This document shows, one piece after another, positions 23,918 to 35,984 of a stretch of 64,000 bases of DNA. Below the pieces are notes generated by a model. It saw nothing but the letters and a program-made list of their open reading frames with translations. It was not told the DNA's origin and ran no database searches. Made by a program: the position numbers and the translations under genes. Position 1 is the stretch's first letter; every line of letters begins with the position of its first letter. The DNA is from Sipunculus nudus (Eukaryota > Annelida > Sipuncula > Golfingiida > Sipunculidae), in assembly GCA_026874595.1 (NCBI GenBank), contig CM049311.1, positions 44,829,676 through 44,893,675 on the forward strand, in the 5' to 3' direction.

Positions 23918-26045
23918 CAACTAGACCTTTCTTGGCACCGCAGGTGCCAGAGTATCCCCAGACATAGTACCGCGCCCCCCCTCTTTAAGAATAGGCCCCC
24001 ATTTTTAGCAGCATATACTGACACTTGGCAAGCAATTATTGTTTCTTCCATCTTTCAATCCACAATCTTTTTGAAGATGTTGGTCCTGTGACCTTGACCT
24101 TTGACCTCATGACCCCAAAATAAATTGGGGTCTTGCTTTTTCAATGGGACATATATAAGTCAAGTTTGTAATCTATACATCAATAAAAGCAGGAATTATC
24201 ATCCAGAAACTAATTTTTTGACAGATGGCTCCTGTGGCCTTGACCTTTGACCTTGTGACCCCAAAATTGATATTGATCATCCACTTTTATATATAGATCA
24301 ATAGAGGTCTAGATTTATTGATGGACCATATATGTCAGGTTTGAAATCCATATATTAATCCAAGCTTGAATTATCATCTCGGGAACTAATTTTTGGACAG
24401 ATGGCTCCTGTGACCTTCAACTTTGACCTTGTGACCTCACAATTAACAGGTGTCTTCCTCTATTGGCAGGGGAACTGTATGTGCAAGATGAAATGTCTGA
24501 GATGAAATGTTTGGCTGAAAATGCATCCACAAATTTTTAAAGATGTGTGTCCTGCGACCTTGACCTTTGGCAGGTGAACTATGGGACATATACAAGTCAA
24601 GTTTGAAATCCATACATCAATAAAAGCAGGAATTATCATCCAGAAACTAATTTTTGGACAGATGGCTCCTGTGGCCTTGACCTTTGACCTTGTGACCTCA
24701 AAATTGATAGGGTTCTTCCTCTCTTGGCAGGTGAACTATATGTGCAAGATGAAAGATCTGAGATGAAATGTTTGGCTGAAAATGCATCCACATCTTTTTA
24801 AAGAAGTGTGTCCTGCGACCTTGACCTTTGACCTCATGACCCCAAAATTAATTCCGGTCTTGCTTTCCCAATGGGACATATACAAGTCAAGTTTGAAATC
24901 CATACATCAATAAAAGCAGGAATTATCATCCAGAAACTAATTTTTGGACAGACGGCTCCTGTGACCTTCACCTTTGACCTTGTGACCTCAAAATTGATAG
25001 GGGTCTTCCACTCTTGGCAGGTGAACTATATGTGCAAGATGAATGGTCTGAGATGAAATGTTTGGCTGAAAATGCATCCACAATCTTTTTAAAGATGTGT
25101 CCTGTGACCTTGACCTTTGACCTCATGACCCCAAAATCAATTGGAGTCTTGCTTTTTCAATGGGACATATATAAGTCAAGTTTGAAATCGATACATCAAT
25201 AAAAGCAGGAATTATCATCCAGAAACTAATTTTTTGACAGATAGCTCCTGTGGCCTTGAACTTTCACCTTGTGACCCCAAAATTGATATGGATCATCCAC
25301 TAATGATTGGCAAGTGAGCTATATATTCAAGATGAGTGACCTGGGATGAAAGTTTGGCTTAAAATGCATCCACAGTATCTTTTATGATGCGAGTCCAGTG
25401 ACCTTGACCTTTGACCTCATGACCCTAGAACCTATAGGGTTCTTACTTTAGTGGTGGGCCATACATAAGTCACGTTTGAAATCCATATAGCTATCAACAC
25501 TGGAGATATCATAAGAGGTGTGTGATTTTCACCAAATATGGACACATTAAAGGTCAAGGCCACTCTCATGGTAAAGGTCATGACCCAAATGTAAATAGAC
25601 CTCATCCCATAACCCATCTCTCTACATGTGCATAATATGAATGAAATCTGTCCATTAGTTTTTGACTTATAATGCTTACAGTACTGTCAAGTGGCAATTA
25701 TGGGGGTATTAAAAGGCGTAAAAACAAGAAAAGGATAATAGGTTGCGCCACCAGTTTCCAGTATATCACAAGCCTATCCAAGATCTCTGGTAACCTTGAT
25801 TTTTGGACCAGTCCATGCAAGCTTACTTGAGATATTTAAGAATTTGTGTTATTTTCAGCAAAAATGGACCTATTCAAGGTCAAGGTCACTCTCCTAGCAT
25901 TGGTCATGACCCCCTTTTAAATAGGCTTTGTCCCCTTACCTATATCTATACAAATGTAAAGTTTGAAAAAGATCAGTTATCCCGCTCACAAGGTTTTTCT
26001 GCGGCGGCGGGACCGTCGTGAAGATTTTGTCTGGGGATACAATTA
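23918..26045 (+). mobile_element. GTATCC-type TIR element with TGACCT satellite core
   Basis: A perfect 13-bp inverted pair delimits it: GTATCCCCAGACA (23952-23964) and TGTCTGGGGATAC (26028-26040). The left end also forms the hairpin TGGCACC / GGTGCCA. The core contains ~288-bp units with CCTGTGACCTTGACCTTTGA and CAATGGGACATATACAAGTC. A GCGGCGGCGGGACC patch precedes the right end. Frames such as 24581-24766 and 24871-25056 are the same repeat translated twice. No transposase is present. Confidence 0.7.
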
Positions 26046-26652
26046 TTATAAGAATTAATCTGGGGATTATTCTTGTAAAATATAAAACAAATTCATAAGA
26101 CCAAGTACTGGCTTGGTAGGAGGTCTTGGGGACATCTAACATCATGCCAAATTTTGGATTCCTAGGTCTTGCGGTTTCAAAACGTGCCACATCTACGGAC
26201 CAATGGACAGATGACGGACAATGGACCACAACTATAGCTCAGATGACTTATAGTCAGCTGAGCTAAAAATTAAGCTCAAACCAATAAAGTTTGAAATGTG
26301 ACTGATTTTTACATGCAATTTAGAGCTGCTAGCTCTGACAGTGTCTGAGACAGCATGGGTTAACGTACAGACAACAGTGGAAGGCAGACATCGGACACTG
26401 GACCAATGACACTGTGCCGTGGCATAACTTCACAGATTCACTAAAGAACGGTGGAGAACCAAACCTTAATTATTTTTTTGGCCTGATAAATCTATGTCAA
26501 ATTTTGGATTCTTAGGTCTAATGGTTTCAAAATTTTTAATGGACGACTCTGGCGGCCCGGACCGAAGGACAAAGGACCATGATCACAGCTCAGATGACTA
26601 TCAGTCAGCTGAGCTAATAAATGACACTGAGGTTTAAATTTTGGAAACTTAC
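26046..26652 (+). repeat. Three truncated 3' ends in series
   Basis: In order: a 2.6-kb-family 3' piece with hairpin 26235-26265; a CTAA-family end (GCATAACTTCACAGATTCAC, about 26424-26445); and another hairpin-family 3' piece ending in the hairpin 26586-26616. The last lies only ~36 bp from the donor site of the exon at 26653-26783. Confidence 0.6.
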
Positions 26653-26783
26653 TTTGCAATTTCTAAAAAGCCACAGGAGGCTGTGGCATGTAGAGGAGTC
26701 CAGCCCTCATTGTCACATGCATCGATCTCTGCTCCATGTTCCACAAGAAACTTTACCATATCAATGTTATCATCAATGCAGGC
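26653..26783 (-). CDS. PPP1R12A: MYPT ankyrin-repeat exon, first of three
   Basis: This 131-nt minus-strand exon has acceptor GTCTTTTCAG (above 26783) and donor GTAAGT (complement of 26647-26652). It starts in phase 0 and ends in phase 2. It encodes ACIDDNIDMVKFLVEHGAEI, then DNEGWTPLHATASCGFLEIA. This is almost the same as the MYPT1 ankyrin segment with ACIDDNVDMVKFLVENGA and DNEGWIPLHAAASCGYLDIA. The GWTPLHATASCG stretch is a classic ankyrin helix-turn-helix. The upstream exon (KVKF PP1-binding motif, ...TALHQ end) was not found up to 64000. The single invertebrate orthologue is expected to represent PPP1R12A, B and C together. Confidence 0.92.
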
Positions 26784-27392
26784 CTGAAAAGACAACAATA
26801 CAGCATTATCTGACCCAAACCAATTTAAACAAGTAACCCATGGGTATGACGCTCAGCTGACTTGAACATTCTAAATGTTAAACTGTTTCTCCTTAACTTT
26901 TTTAAGAGATGTAGATTTACCTACTTAAAACAGTCAGATGCAGAAAATGTGATGGTATTTTTTTTCAGACTGGAATATCAGCAAATGCTGACAAAAACCT
27001 TTAGCCAAAAGAAAACAGTGTTAAGGGGTAGTAACAGTAACAAGTATGAAATATTTGTTCTCACATGGATGTATATCTGCTCATATGTCTCTTGTTAAAG
27101 TTATAAATTTAAACTAGCGAGGTATGTAGTACCACTGAGAGTATGGCACCCCAAAAAACCCATGCAGCACTAAGAGATCATGGCAAATGACCATACCGTG
27201 TTTCAACACAATCCATCCAGTGGTTTCTGACTAATAAGCTCCTAAGATTTTTTTCTGTTATAAGTAAAACTAGGTCAAGATCACCCATCTTCGAAATTGA
27301 CCAAGATTTGTGTTGATATGCACCAACACTGAAAAAATGAAGTTTCTGTGTTGAATACTTTTTGAGAAATTCTGCTCAAAAGGCCAAAGTTG
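26784..27392 (+). repeat. Intronic sequence with a left-terminus fragment
   Basis: A diverged left terminus ACAAGTAACCCATGGGTATG-ACGCTCAGCTGA lies at about 26829. The rest is AT-rich with no recognised gene. Confidence 0.5.
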
Positions 27393-27814
27393 AACAAGAG
27401 ACCCATGGGTCACTGTGCTCAGCTGAAGTTGATCTTGAAGGTAAAAATCTCAAATAATATCAAATGGAGATAAAGTCTATGATGAAAAGGTAATATAGGC
27501 TGTGGCTGGATGACATGATTGGTTTGTATTGATGAGTAAGAAATTGATCATGATCATGATCATTGGTTTTTTTTTTTTTATAAATTGTTGACAGTTCAGT
27601 AGTTTACACATTTGTTCAATATTAAATTAGATCTAATTTTGGGTATACAATTTAATCTTAATTTAACAAAGTTATATACTTAAAAAAAGTCTCTAGTTTC
27701 AAAAATTTTCATTTTAAGTGAGCAAATATTTTTCCTGATTTTTTTACAAAGTCCAATGTTTTCAAGGTCATAACTTTAAGAAACTAGAATACGGGTAGTC
27801 GACAAGCGACTACG
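27393..27814 (+). repeat. Left-terminus element fragment, copy of 2691-3000
   Basis: ACAAGAGACCCATGGGTCAC-TGTGCTCAGCTGAAG is followed by the same body as at 2725-3000. It then runs into 2.6-kb-family sequence (GGGTATACAATTTAATC) and is interrupted by the TIR element at 27815. Confidence 0.6.
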
Positions 27815-29256
27815 TGTATCCGCCAAAATCAGAGAAGGACGGGTGAAGTGAGGCATGGATTGAGTGGCAAGGGGATATAGAGTTACATATGTAAAATATT
27901 AGTATTGGATCTCTGCCACATAAACATGATTGTAGGTGGCGCCACCTGTTATTTGAACGAGAAACTATCCAAGATATATACACATGCAAAATTTCAAGTG
28001 GAAAAGTCAAACCACTGCAGAGATATGAGTGATTTTATCCCACAGCAGACAAACAGATGGACGCTGTGCAAACATGGTTGCAGGTGGCGCCACCTTTTGT
28101 TGTGTATGTTATAAAGCTATCCCAGGGCTACATTTGTGTAAAATTTTTTTCCGGATCGGTCAAACGGTTCCCGAGATATGAGCTTGGATGTCTGCAGCGT
28201 TAACATGAATGTAGGTGGCGCCAACTGTCATAAAATCAAGGAAGCTATCTAGGATGTATACGCATGCCGAATTTTAGGTGAATTAGTCAAACCATTGCAG
28301 AGATATGAGTGATTTTAACCCCAGGCAGATGAATAAATGGACACTGTGCAAACATGGTTGCAGGTGGCGCCATCTTTTGTTGTGTATGTTATAAAGCTAT
28401 CCCAGGGCTACATTTGTGTAAAATTTTTTTCCGGATCGGTCAAACGGTTCCCGAGATATATGGGTTTATGTGTGGAGCGTTAACGTGAATGTAGGTGGCG
28501 CCACCTGTCATAAAATCAAGAAAGCTATCTAGGATGTATATGCATGCCGATTTTTAGGTGAATTAGTCAAACCACTGCAGAGATATGAGTGATTTTAACC
28601 CCAGGCAGATGAACAAATGGACACCGTGCAAACATGGTTGCAGGTGGCGCCACCTTTTGTTGTGTATGTTATAAAGCTATCCCAGGGCTACATTTGTGTA
28701 AAATTTTTTTCCGGATCGGTCAAACGGTTCCCGGATATATAGGGGTTAATGTGTGGAGCGTTAACGTGAATGTAGGTGGCGCCACCTGTCATAAAATTGA
28801 GAAAGCTATCTAGGATGTATATGCATGCCAAATTTTAGGTGAATTAGTCAAACCACTGCAGAGATATGAGTGATTTTAACCCCAGGCAGATGAACAAATG
28901 GACACTGTGCAAACATGGTTGCAGGTGGCGCCACCTTTTGTTGTGTATGTTATAAAGCTATCCCAGGGCTACATTTGTGTAAAAAAATTTTCCGGATCGG
29001 TCAAACGGTTCCCGAGATATATGGGTTTATGTGTGTAAACAGACGCACAAACGGACGCTGGGCAGAGACGAAAGGTCAGAGGTCAAGGTCACTTGGTTAG
29101 GCACCAGTTCACATGTGACCCGATAATTTGTGTAAGTTTCGGAAAATCTGTCCAGTAGTCTCAGAGGAGTTCTCCGGAAACGAACGTGGCGGCGGCGGCG
29201 GCGGCTGAACCCGGTCAAAAACATAGTATCCGCAAAACTTCGTTTTGGCGGATACA
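27815..29256 (+). mobile_element. GTATCCGCC-type TIR element, 1.44 kb, with tandem core
   Basis: A perfect 14-bp inverted pair, TGTATCCGCCAAAA (27815-27828) and TTTTGGCGGATACA (29243-29256), delimits it. Just outside the left TIR is the hairpin GTAGTCG / CGACTAC (27796-27813). The right end folds as GTATCCGCAAAAC / GTTTTGGCGGATAC. A (CGG)n patch (29187-29206) sits inside the right end. It has the same layout as the GTATCCCCAGACA family but a different terminal sequence. No transposase is present. Confidence 0.75.
27905..29040 (+). repeat. 280-bp tandem repeat, about four units
   Basis: The motif GTTGCAGGTGGCGCCACC followed by TTTTGTTGTGTATGTTATAA begins at 28078, 28358, 28638 and 28919, so the period is 280-281 bp. 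Each unit carries two GGTGGCGCCACC palindromes about 130-150 bp apart and the motif GATCGGTCAAACGGTTCCCG. The units are nearly identical, which implies recent expansion or gene conversion. Confidence 0.85.
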
Positions 29257-30118
29257 ATTACACATAACAGTCTTAATTTCTGGCATGTATATAAGTATAT
29301 ACATGAGAATACTCCTGGTTAATATTAAGACAAGTGACCCATGGGTTATGATGCTCAGCTGCCAAGCATGACCTGCAACATCATGGGCTGAAATTCACAA
29401 CTTCCAGTCAAACTAATGTAGAACCGATATGCCAATTTTGTAGAATCTTTCTACGTTGACATAAATATTTATCACATATGTCTGGTTAAAACACAGTGAA
29501 GTGATGGTCTGAGGCAAAATGTATGGTTGTTGAGCTATCAGGAACTAATCCCACAGCTTGCTGTCAGTCTCAAAAGGAATACCACACATGTCAAATATAA
29601 GATCAAGATATATAGCAAAAAATCAAGGAAATCCATGCAAAAATTATTGTGAAACGGGTGCTTCTGTATTAATTTTTATTCAATACTACCCAAATGAACT
29701 GAGCAGGGTTGGGTTTTATCTGGATAAAACTTGTTCAATCCAGGACAATGGATAAAACTGGGTTTTATCCAGTTTAATCAAGTTTTATCCGGATTATACA
29801 GGATTAAACTGGATAAAACTAAGAATGGCCTAGTAAAATTTTATTAAATCAACATCAATTCTTATCTGGATAAATAAGTTCAGAAGGTTTATTGATATAT
29901 GAATAATATAAATTAGGTTTCACATCAGATTGGCAATTTACTCCAGGTTCATGTTTCACTGTTGTCAGCACTCAGCAGCCACTGTAACTTATGCTCAACA
30001 CACACCAAATGGGGAGCAGTCCATTTGCTTTTATGTAACTCTTCTGGCTAGTAGTCAATTTCTCAATAGGATGTATCATCTTTTTGCATCATCCTCAGCC
30101 ATCAAATATTTACTTACT
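29257..30118. other. Low-gene intron or flank with a left terminus and a TGGATAAAAC cluster
   Basis: A left terminus ACAAGTGACCCATGGGTTAT-GATGCTCAGCTG lies at 29330. Between about 29705 and 29825 there are many copies of TGGATAAAAC and its complement GTTTTATCC in both orientations, which can fold into several stems. No exon or protein is recognised. Confidence 0.5.
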
Positions 30119-32297
30119 CGATATTTCTTGGCACCGCAGGTGCCATAGCTTAGACAATTAACCCCCCCCCTCCCAGCCTCGAAGAATAGGATCCCATCTT
30201 GAATTCAGATGCAGAGACTGACACTTGGCAAGCTACCATGGTTTCTTTTAAGTATGAGCGTATTTAAGGTAAAGGTCACTCTCATAGTAGAGGTCATGAT
30301 CCAAATTGAAATATACCTCATTCTGTAACCCATATCTATATACATGATATGAAAGAAATCTGTCCATTAATTTTCAACTTATCATGCTCACAGTGCTGTC
30401 AAGTGGAAATGGTGGGGTATTACAAGGTGCGAAAGCAAGAAAATGACACAAGGTGGCGCCACCTATATTCTGCAGGAGAGAAAAAAAAAAAGATTAAAAA
30501 AAAATTTTAATCTAAATTACAATTTTTTTTTTAACTTAAAAATATATATATGCATGATAGGAAGGAAATCTGTCCTTTAGTTTTCAATTTATCATGCTAA
30601 CAGTGCTGTCAAGTGGCAATGGTGGGGTATTAATGGGCGCAAAAGCAAGAAACGACACAAGTGGGTGCACCTGGATTAGCATAATGGCTGCTGTGACCTT
30701 GAAAAAATGCATCAAGGTCATCCATGTTCGAAGATGAGCTAGCCTTTGATAAGATGCATCAAACCTGTGGGTTTGGTGACTGTACCTCGAATTCTTACAA
30801 AGTTATTGCGTTAACATCATTTTAATAAGGAAATGACACAAGGTGGCGCCTTATGTCTTCTGCAAAAGACAAAGCTATCCAAGATCTTTGGTCAATTTGA
30901 TTTTTAGATCATTCCATGTATCCCTTGCTGAGATATTAAAGATTTTGTGTGAATTTCACAAAAATATGGGAATATTCAAGGTCAAGGCCACTCTCATAGG
31001 AAAGGTCATGACCCAAATTTAATTAAACATCATCCTATAACCCATATCTGTGTATATGCATAATATAAAAGAAATCAGTCCATGGGTTTTTGACTTATAA
31101 TGTTCACAGTACTGTGAGGTGTCAATGATAGGGGTATTTAATGGCACGAAAACAAGAAAATGATAACAGGTGGCACCACCAGTTTCCGGTATATGACAAC
31201 ACTATCTAAGATCTTCAGTCAAGTTGATTTTTGGATCAATCCGTGCAAGATTTCTTGAGATATTTAAGAATTTGTATGATTTTCTCCCAAACTGGACCTA
31301 TTCAAGATCAAGGTCACTCTCCTAGTAAGATCATGACCCCAATCTTAATATACATCATCCAATAACCCATGTCTATGTATATGCATAATATGAAAGAAAC
31401 CTGTCTATTAGTTTTTTACTAATAATGCTCACAGTACTGTCAAGTGGCAATTTTGGGGGTATTAAAAGACACGAAAACAAGTAAAGAATAATAGGTGGCG
31501 CCACCAGTTTCTGGAACATGACAACCCTATCCATGATCTTCGATTAACCTGATATTGGGATCAATCCATGCAAGATTTCTTGAGATATTTAAGAATTTGT
31601 GTGATTTTCCCCCAATTTGGACCTATTCAAGTGTAATGTACTAAGGGCCGGTCTATTACTACAATTCTCACTCTCTGTATTTCATTATGATTATATATTA
31701 TGTAAGTTGCAGGTGTTTACGTTAATTGGGACTTTGTGTATTCAAATGTCAGAGCTGAGTTGCCAGGTATTTACAAAATGACTGTAATTGCTTAGCCTTG
31801 ATTACATGGCAACTCTATTCAGTCTAATTGCACTTTCATTCAGCTCCTGTGCACACCTTTCTTTAATTGCATCTGTTGTGACATGTCAGGGACTCTGATT
31901 GGTTTACAAATGGTTTTATGTATCTTGATTGAAGATATGTTGTGGGGGTAGAGTCAGTTACAAACTGGGGGCCAAGCCCTGAACAGGGGCCTTGCATACC
32001 CTCTCCTGTATAGTTAAAATAAAGAATATTTTACATCAACTCAGAGACTTGTAAGTTAGTCACAAACGTATCCTGGACCAGGTTATAATCTCTACACAAG
32101 GTCAAGGACACTCTCCTAATAAAGGTCATGACCTCATTTTAAAGAGGCCTTGTCCTCTCACCCATATCTATACATATACCAAGTTTGGTAAAGATCTGTG
32201 AAATATTTTTTGATTTATCGTGCCAACAAGATTTATATGTGGCAGCGGGACCGGTAAGGAAATATAGTATCCCCCGACTTTGACTGGGGATACAATA
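30119..32297 (+). mobile_element. GTATCC-type element interrupted by a solo LTR
   Basis: The left end is TTTCTTGGCACCGCAGGTGC-CATAGCTTAGACAATTAACC (diverged TIR) with a C-run. The right end is the hairpin GTATCCCCCGAC / GACTGGGGATAC at 32267-32293. The interior has ~350-bp units with CAGTACTGTCAAGTGGCAAT and GGTGGCGCCACC (30452, 31495). It is split at 31631 by the LTR at 31632-32096. Comparison with 51100-51150 shows the uninterrupted sequence CCTATTCAAGGTCAAGGACA. Confidence 0.65.
31632..32096 (+). mobile_element. Solo LTR, 465 bp, with 4-bp target duplication CAAG
   Basis: It starts TGTAATGTACTAAGG and ends ATAATCTCTACA, so the ends are TGTA...TACA. It is flanked by CAAG on both sides (31628-31631 and 32097-32100). 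The empty site is present in the paralogous repeat near 51115 (TATTCAAGGTCAAGG). An AATAAA signal lies at 32018-32023, about 75 bp before the 3' end. There is no internal region, so this is a recombination product of a Gypsy- or BEL-like LTR retrotransposon. A short LTR element of another kind is the alternative. Confidence 0.8.
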
Positions 32298-32507
32298 ATC
32301 ACAGGACAGGCTTACAGGGCGACTTTTGCAGCCCAATTGTCAACAACTTATAGTCTTGTGGAGGAGGATGCCTGAATGACTTTGATCCAATGGAGGTTTC
32401 TCCTCACCAGTTATAACTGGCAGGTTGTCAAATGGTAGCCAACTGTTGCTGCTTGTGTTATCATGCCTTAAATTACCAATGGAGAAAAGACAATCACCTG
32501 ACTATCA

Positions 32508-32765
32508 CATCATACTGGAGTGGAAACAGCATTACAATTAAGGAGATACATTGAAAACAATAACAATTACTGCATAACACTTTGCGGGTTGGGTTTGCAG
32601 GGGGGGGGGGGGTCATTTGGAGGTGATATGAGAATAACTGTACACCTGTCACAGCAGGGGATCTCCCCCAGTGACTGTAACAAATCAGAAACCCTGGCAT
32701 AACTGACTTCCAGTGACCTGGAGTGGGACCCTGGATCTGTAATCTTTAATCAAAGCAAAAGACTA
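32508..32765 (+). repeat. Second copy of the 3605-3850 repeat
   Basis: It is almost identical to 3605-3850, including GGGATCTCCCCCAGTGACTG. The G-run here is longer (about 32600-32611). Confidence 0.75.
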
Positions 32766-33138
32766 CAATAGAGCCTAAAGAAAAAAATCAATTACTAGCT
32801 TAATTTTCAAGCATTTTATGCTAATAACTTAAAAAAATTACAAAATTCAGATCTAATTTTGGGTAAACAATTGTTAATTAAACATAGTTATATACATGGG
32901 AAAATAGACTCTAGTTCCAAAATTTGTCATGTTAAGTGAGTAAATATTTTTCCAGATTTTTTACAAAGTCGATTATGTTCGGGCCCATAACTAAAAGAAA
33001 TTATATGTAACAGACTTAATTGCTGGCATGTACATAGGAACTATATAGAGGAATATTTATGTTAAATATGAGGAAAAAAAGATGAGTGGTCTTGATATTA
33101 GGCAGTCCTGAAGTGTGAAAATAGGTTTTTAATAAAAA
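32766..33138 (+). mobile_element. 5' half of a 2.6-kb-family element split by copy 3
   Basis: Its 3' half continues at 35771-35984. The joined host would read ...GGTTTTTAATAAAAAA then GGAGGTTT...CCTTAATTTCTC, as in the intact copies (for example 13950-13990). It therefore records an insertion of one family member into another. Confidence 0.7.
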
Positions 33139-35770
33139 AAGGGACCTATGGGTCACGACGCTCAGCTGTTATATATGATGATAAGAAAATATTATTTAGA
33201 AATGAGGCACATGCTGGTTTTGTGTGGTAATAAATATAAGCTGTATTATGAGTTGTTGTTGTTTAGCTTATGTATGATTTTGATAGTACCTTTGGAGACA
33301 GGGAAGAGGATTGATTTCATTTATTTTATTAACAAATGGAGTACTATTGTCACACAGATTTTGACTTGGCCATATAACTTATAAGCAGAACATATAATAT
33401 GAGTTTAACTATTTATTAAAAAAAAATACAAATATTGTCCCAAATATAATTTTTATTAAAAATAATAAGAGAATCATATGATTTTTTAAAATGAAATATA
33501 ACTAATATGATTATTAAAATAATATTAAAGAATATATTCATGAATGCATTCATGAATACATTTTGAAAGTATTTGCACGACTATTCATATACTTTCATTT
33601 TTACCTGAATTCCCATTCTTTATGCAAGAAATTTTATAATGGAGTACATAATCATATTCGTATTTAAATACAATTACAAAGTATTTGCACCATGTCTGGA
33701 ATTTATTCAGTTTTCACCAAACAATGATGTTGAGAATCCAGAATATACAAAATTCACACATTTAAATAATGATCATAAGTACCTGGTTTTATGGCTTTTA
33801 TTTATATTAAAAAAAACTGTAAATCATTTTGGACTAATTTCACATCAATGTACACACTAGACACAGCAGGAATCTAGATTAATTTTATCAACTGCATCTT
33901 TGTCTATCATTAATTTCCTTCATATGATCCCTAATGATTAGTAATGAATAATATGATTTACTTTTTTATCATTAAAATTGAACTGAAAAATGCCACAGGT
34001 AACTGCATGGTGTTATTTGGAATATGTGACATTCTACCCATTGATACAAGATTCTTATATCATCAGTAACTGCAAGTTAATTTCCTGTTATTATAAACTA
34101 ACATATTCCTTTTCTATTTTTCTTTAATTTGTTATTAAAAACCAATAAAAATTTATTAATTTATTGTTTATTGTTATGTTGTTAGTTAAAACTACTAGAA
34201 GAGTTGGGTTGGACACCTGGATCAACTGTGGCTTGCCATAAGCTGCCTGGATTCCATGTATGCCTCACCTCAAGCGTGCATAATTTGATGAAAGGTCAAC
34301 AAGGTCAACATACAGGTGACTCAAGAGGGGCTGGAGAGAGCCAAAGTCTGACAGGGTCTCATAAAAAACATTAATAAAAGCTACAATTTTTGGCCAATTT
34401 CTTTCAGCTTACTAAACTAAAAAGCTGAAATCCTTATGTGTGCATGATATGAAAATTATATCAACAGTGCTCACGGAAAACAAACGTGCCATGGTCACAG
34501 TTGGGCAAAATTTAAGGTACTAATTTTATATTTATACTAATAACTTATAAAATTTGAAAAATTCAGAACTAATTTTGGGTATTCAATTGAATCTTGATTA
34601 AATATTGTTACATCCCTGACAAAAAAATCTCTAGCTTCAGCAATGCTCTTGTTAAGGGAGTAAATATATTTCTTGATTTTTTACAAAGTGCATTATGTTT
34701 GGGCCCATAACTTAAAACAATTACGCAATACTGACATCATTCTGGCATGTGCATAGAGAATGAAAAATATGTATATTATTTATGATTAAAGTCAGATCAG
34801 TGGTTTTGATATTAGGCAGTCTTGAAGTGTAACAATGGGTTTTTAACGGAAAAATGAAGTTTTTCATTAATATCTAGAATGTCCTAGTGACCAAATTCTT
34901 GGCATGGTAGGGCATTTTGGAGACATCTTACTGTATGCCGAATTTAAGGAACTTAGAGCTGAAGTTGGGAAGCTGAGCTCTTGCAAACTGCATAACACTA
35001 GCTTGATGTAAACAATATGTTACATGGTGCTTGATAACTTGATTAAAATCTACAGTTTTTGATCAACTGGTTTCAAATTTTTGGTGTTAACAGTTGAAAT
35101 GCTAACAAAAACATGCTGTGAAAATTAAATCCACAGTACTTACAGGAAAAAAACGTGCCATGGTCAAAGTTGGGTAAAATTTAAGGTACCAATTTTTTAT
35201 TTTTATTAATATTTTAAAAAATTTAAAAGATTTTCATCTAATTTTGGGTATACAATTTAATTTTGATTAATTAAAGTTATATTACTGGAAAAAAGGTCCA
35301 TAGCTTTAACATTTTTTGTGTTAAGTGATCAAATATCTTTTCTGATTTTTTTCAAAATGCATTATGTTTGGGCCCATAACTTTTTTAAATTAAATAATAC
35401 AGACATAATTTCTGGCATGTACATAGGAACTATATAGAGGAATATTTATAGGAAATATGAGGTAAAACAGATGAGTGGTTTTGATATTAGGCAGTCCTGA
35501 AGTGTGAAAATAGGTTTTTAATAAAAAATTGAGGTTTTTCCTTAATTTCTCAATGGAACGAAGTTGCAAACACCCAGTTTTCGGCTTGGTAGGAGATCTT
35601 GGGGACATCTAACATTATGCCGAATTTTGGATTCCTAGGTCTTACGGTTTCAAAACGTGCCACATCTACGGACGGACGGACGGACGGACGGACGGACGGA
35701 CAGACGGACGGACGACGGACAATGGACCACGACTATAGCTCAGATGACTTATAGTCAGCTGAGCTAAAAA
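33139..35770 (+). mobile_element. 2.6-kb hairpin-terminated element, copy 3 (nested)
   Basis: It has a left terminus GGGACCTATGGGTCAC-GACGCTCAGCTG, an interior collinear with the other copies, a long ACGG run (about 35669-35715) and the hairpin 35736-35766 followed by AAAAA. The flanks on both sides belong to one interrupted older copy, which fixes the element borders at the A-rich junctions. Confidence 0.85.
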
Positions 35771-35984
35771 GGAGGTTTCCCCTTAATTTCTCAAAGGAAC
35801 GAAGTCTCAAAGACCCAGTTTTCGGCTTGGAAGGAGATCTTGGGGACATCTAACATGATGCCGATTTTTTTATTCCTAGGTCTTATGGTTTCAAAATGTG
35901 CCACATCTACAGACAGACAGACGGACAACGGACAATGGACCACGACTTTAGCTCAGATGACTCATAGTCAGCTGAGCTAAAAAC
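35771..35984 (+). mobile_element. 3' half of the interrupted host element
   Basis: It continues 33138: GGAGGTTTCCCCTTAATTTC, GGAGATCTTGGGGACATCTA, a short ACAG/ACGG stretch, and its own hairpin at 35949-35979 followed by AAAAA. Confidence 0.7.

Noticed and set aside
27905-29040. CRISPR-like regularity of a short palindrome
   Set aside because: The spacing is 130-280 bp with repeated, not unique, intervening sequence in a eukaryotic mobile element. It is a tandem satellite.
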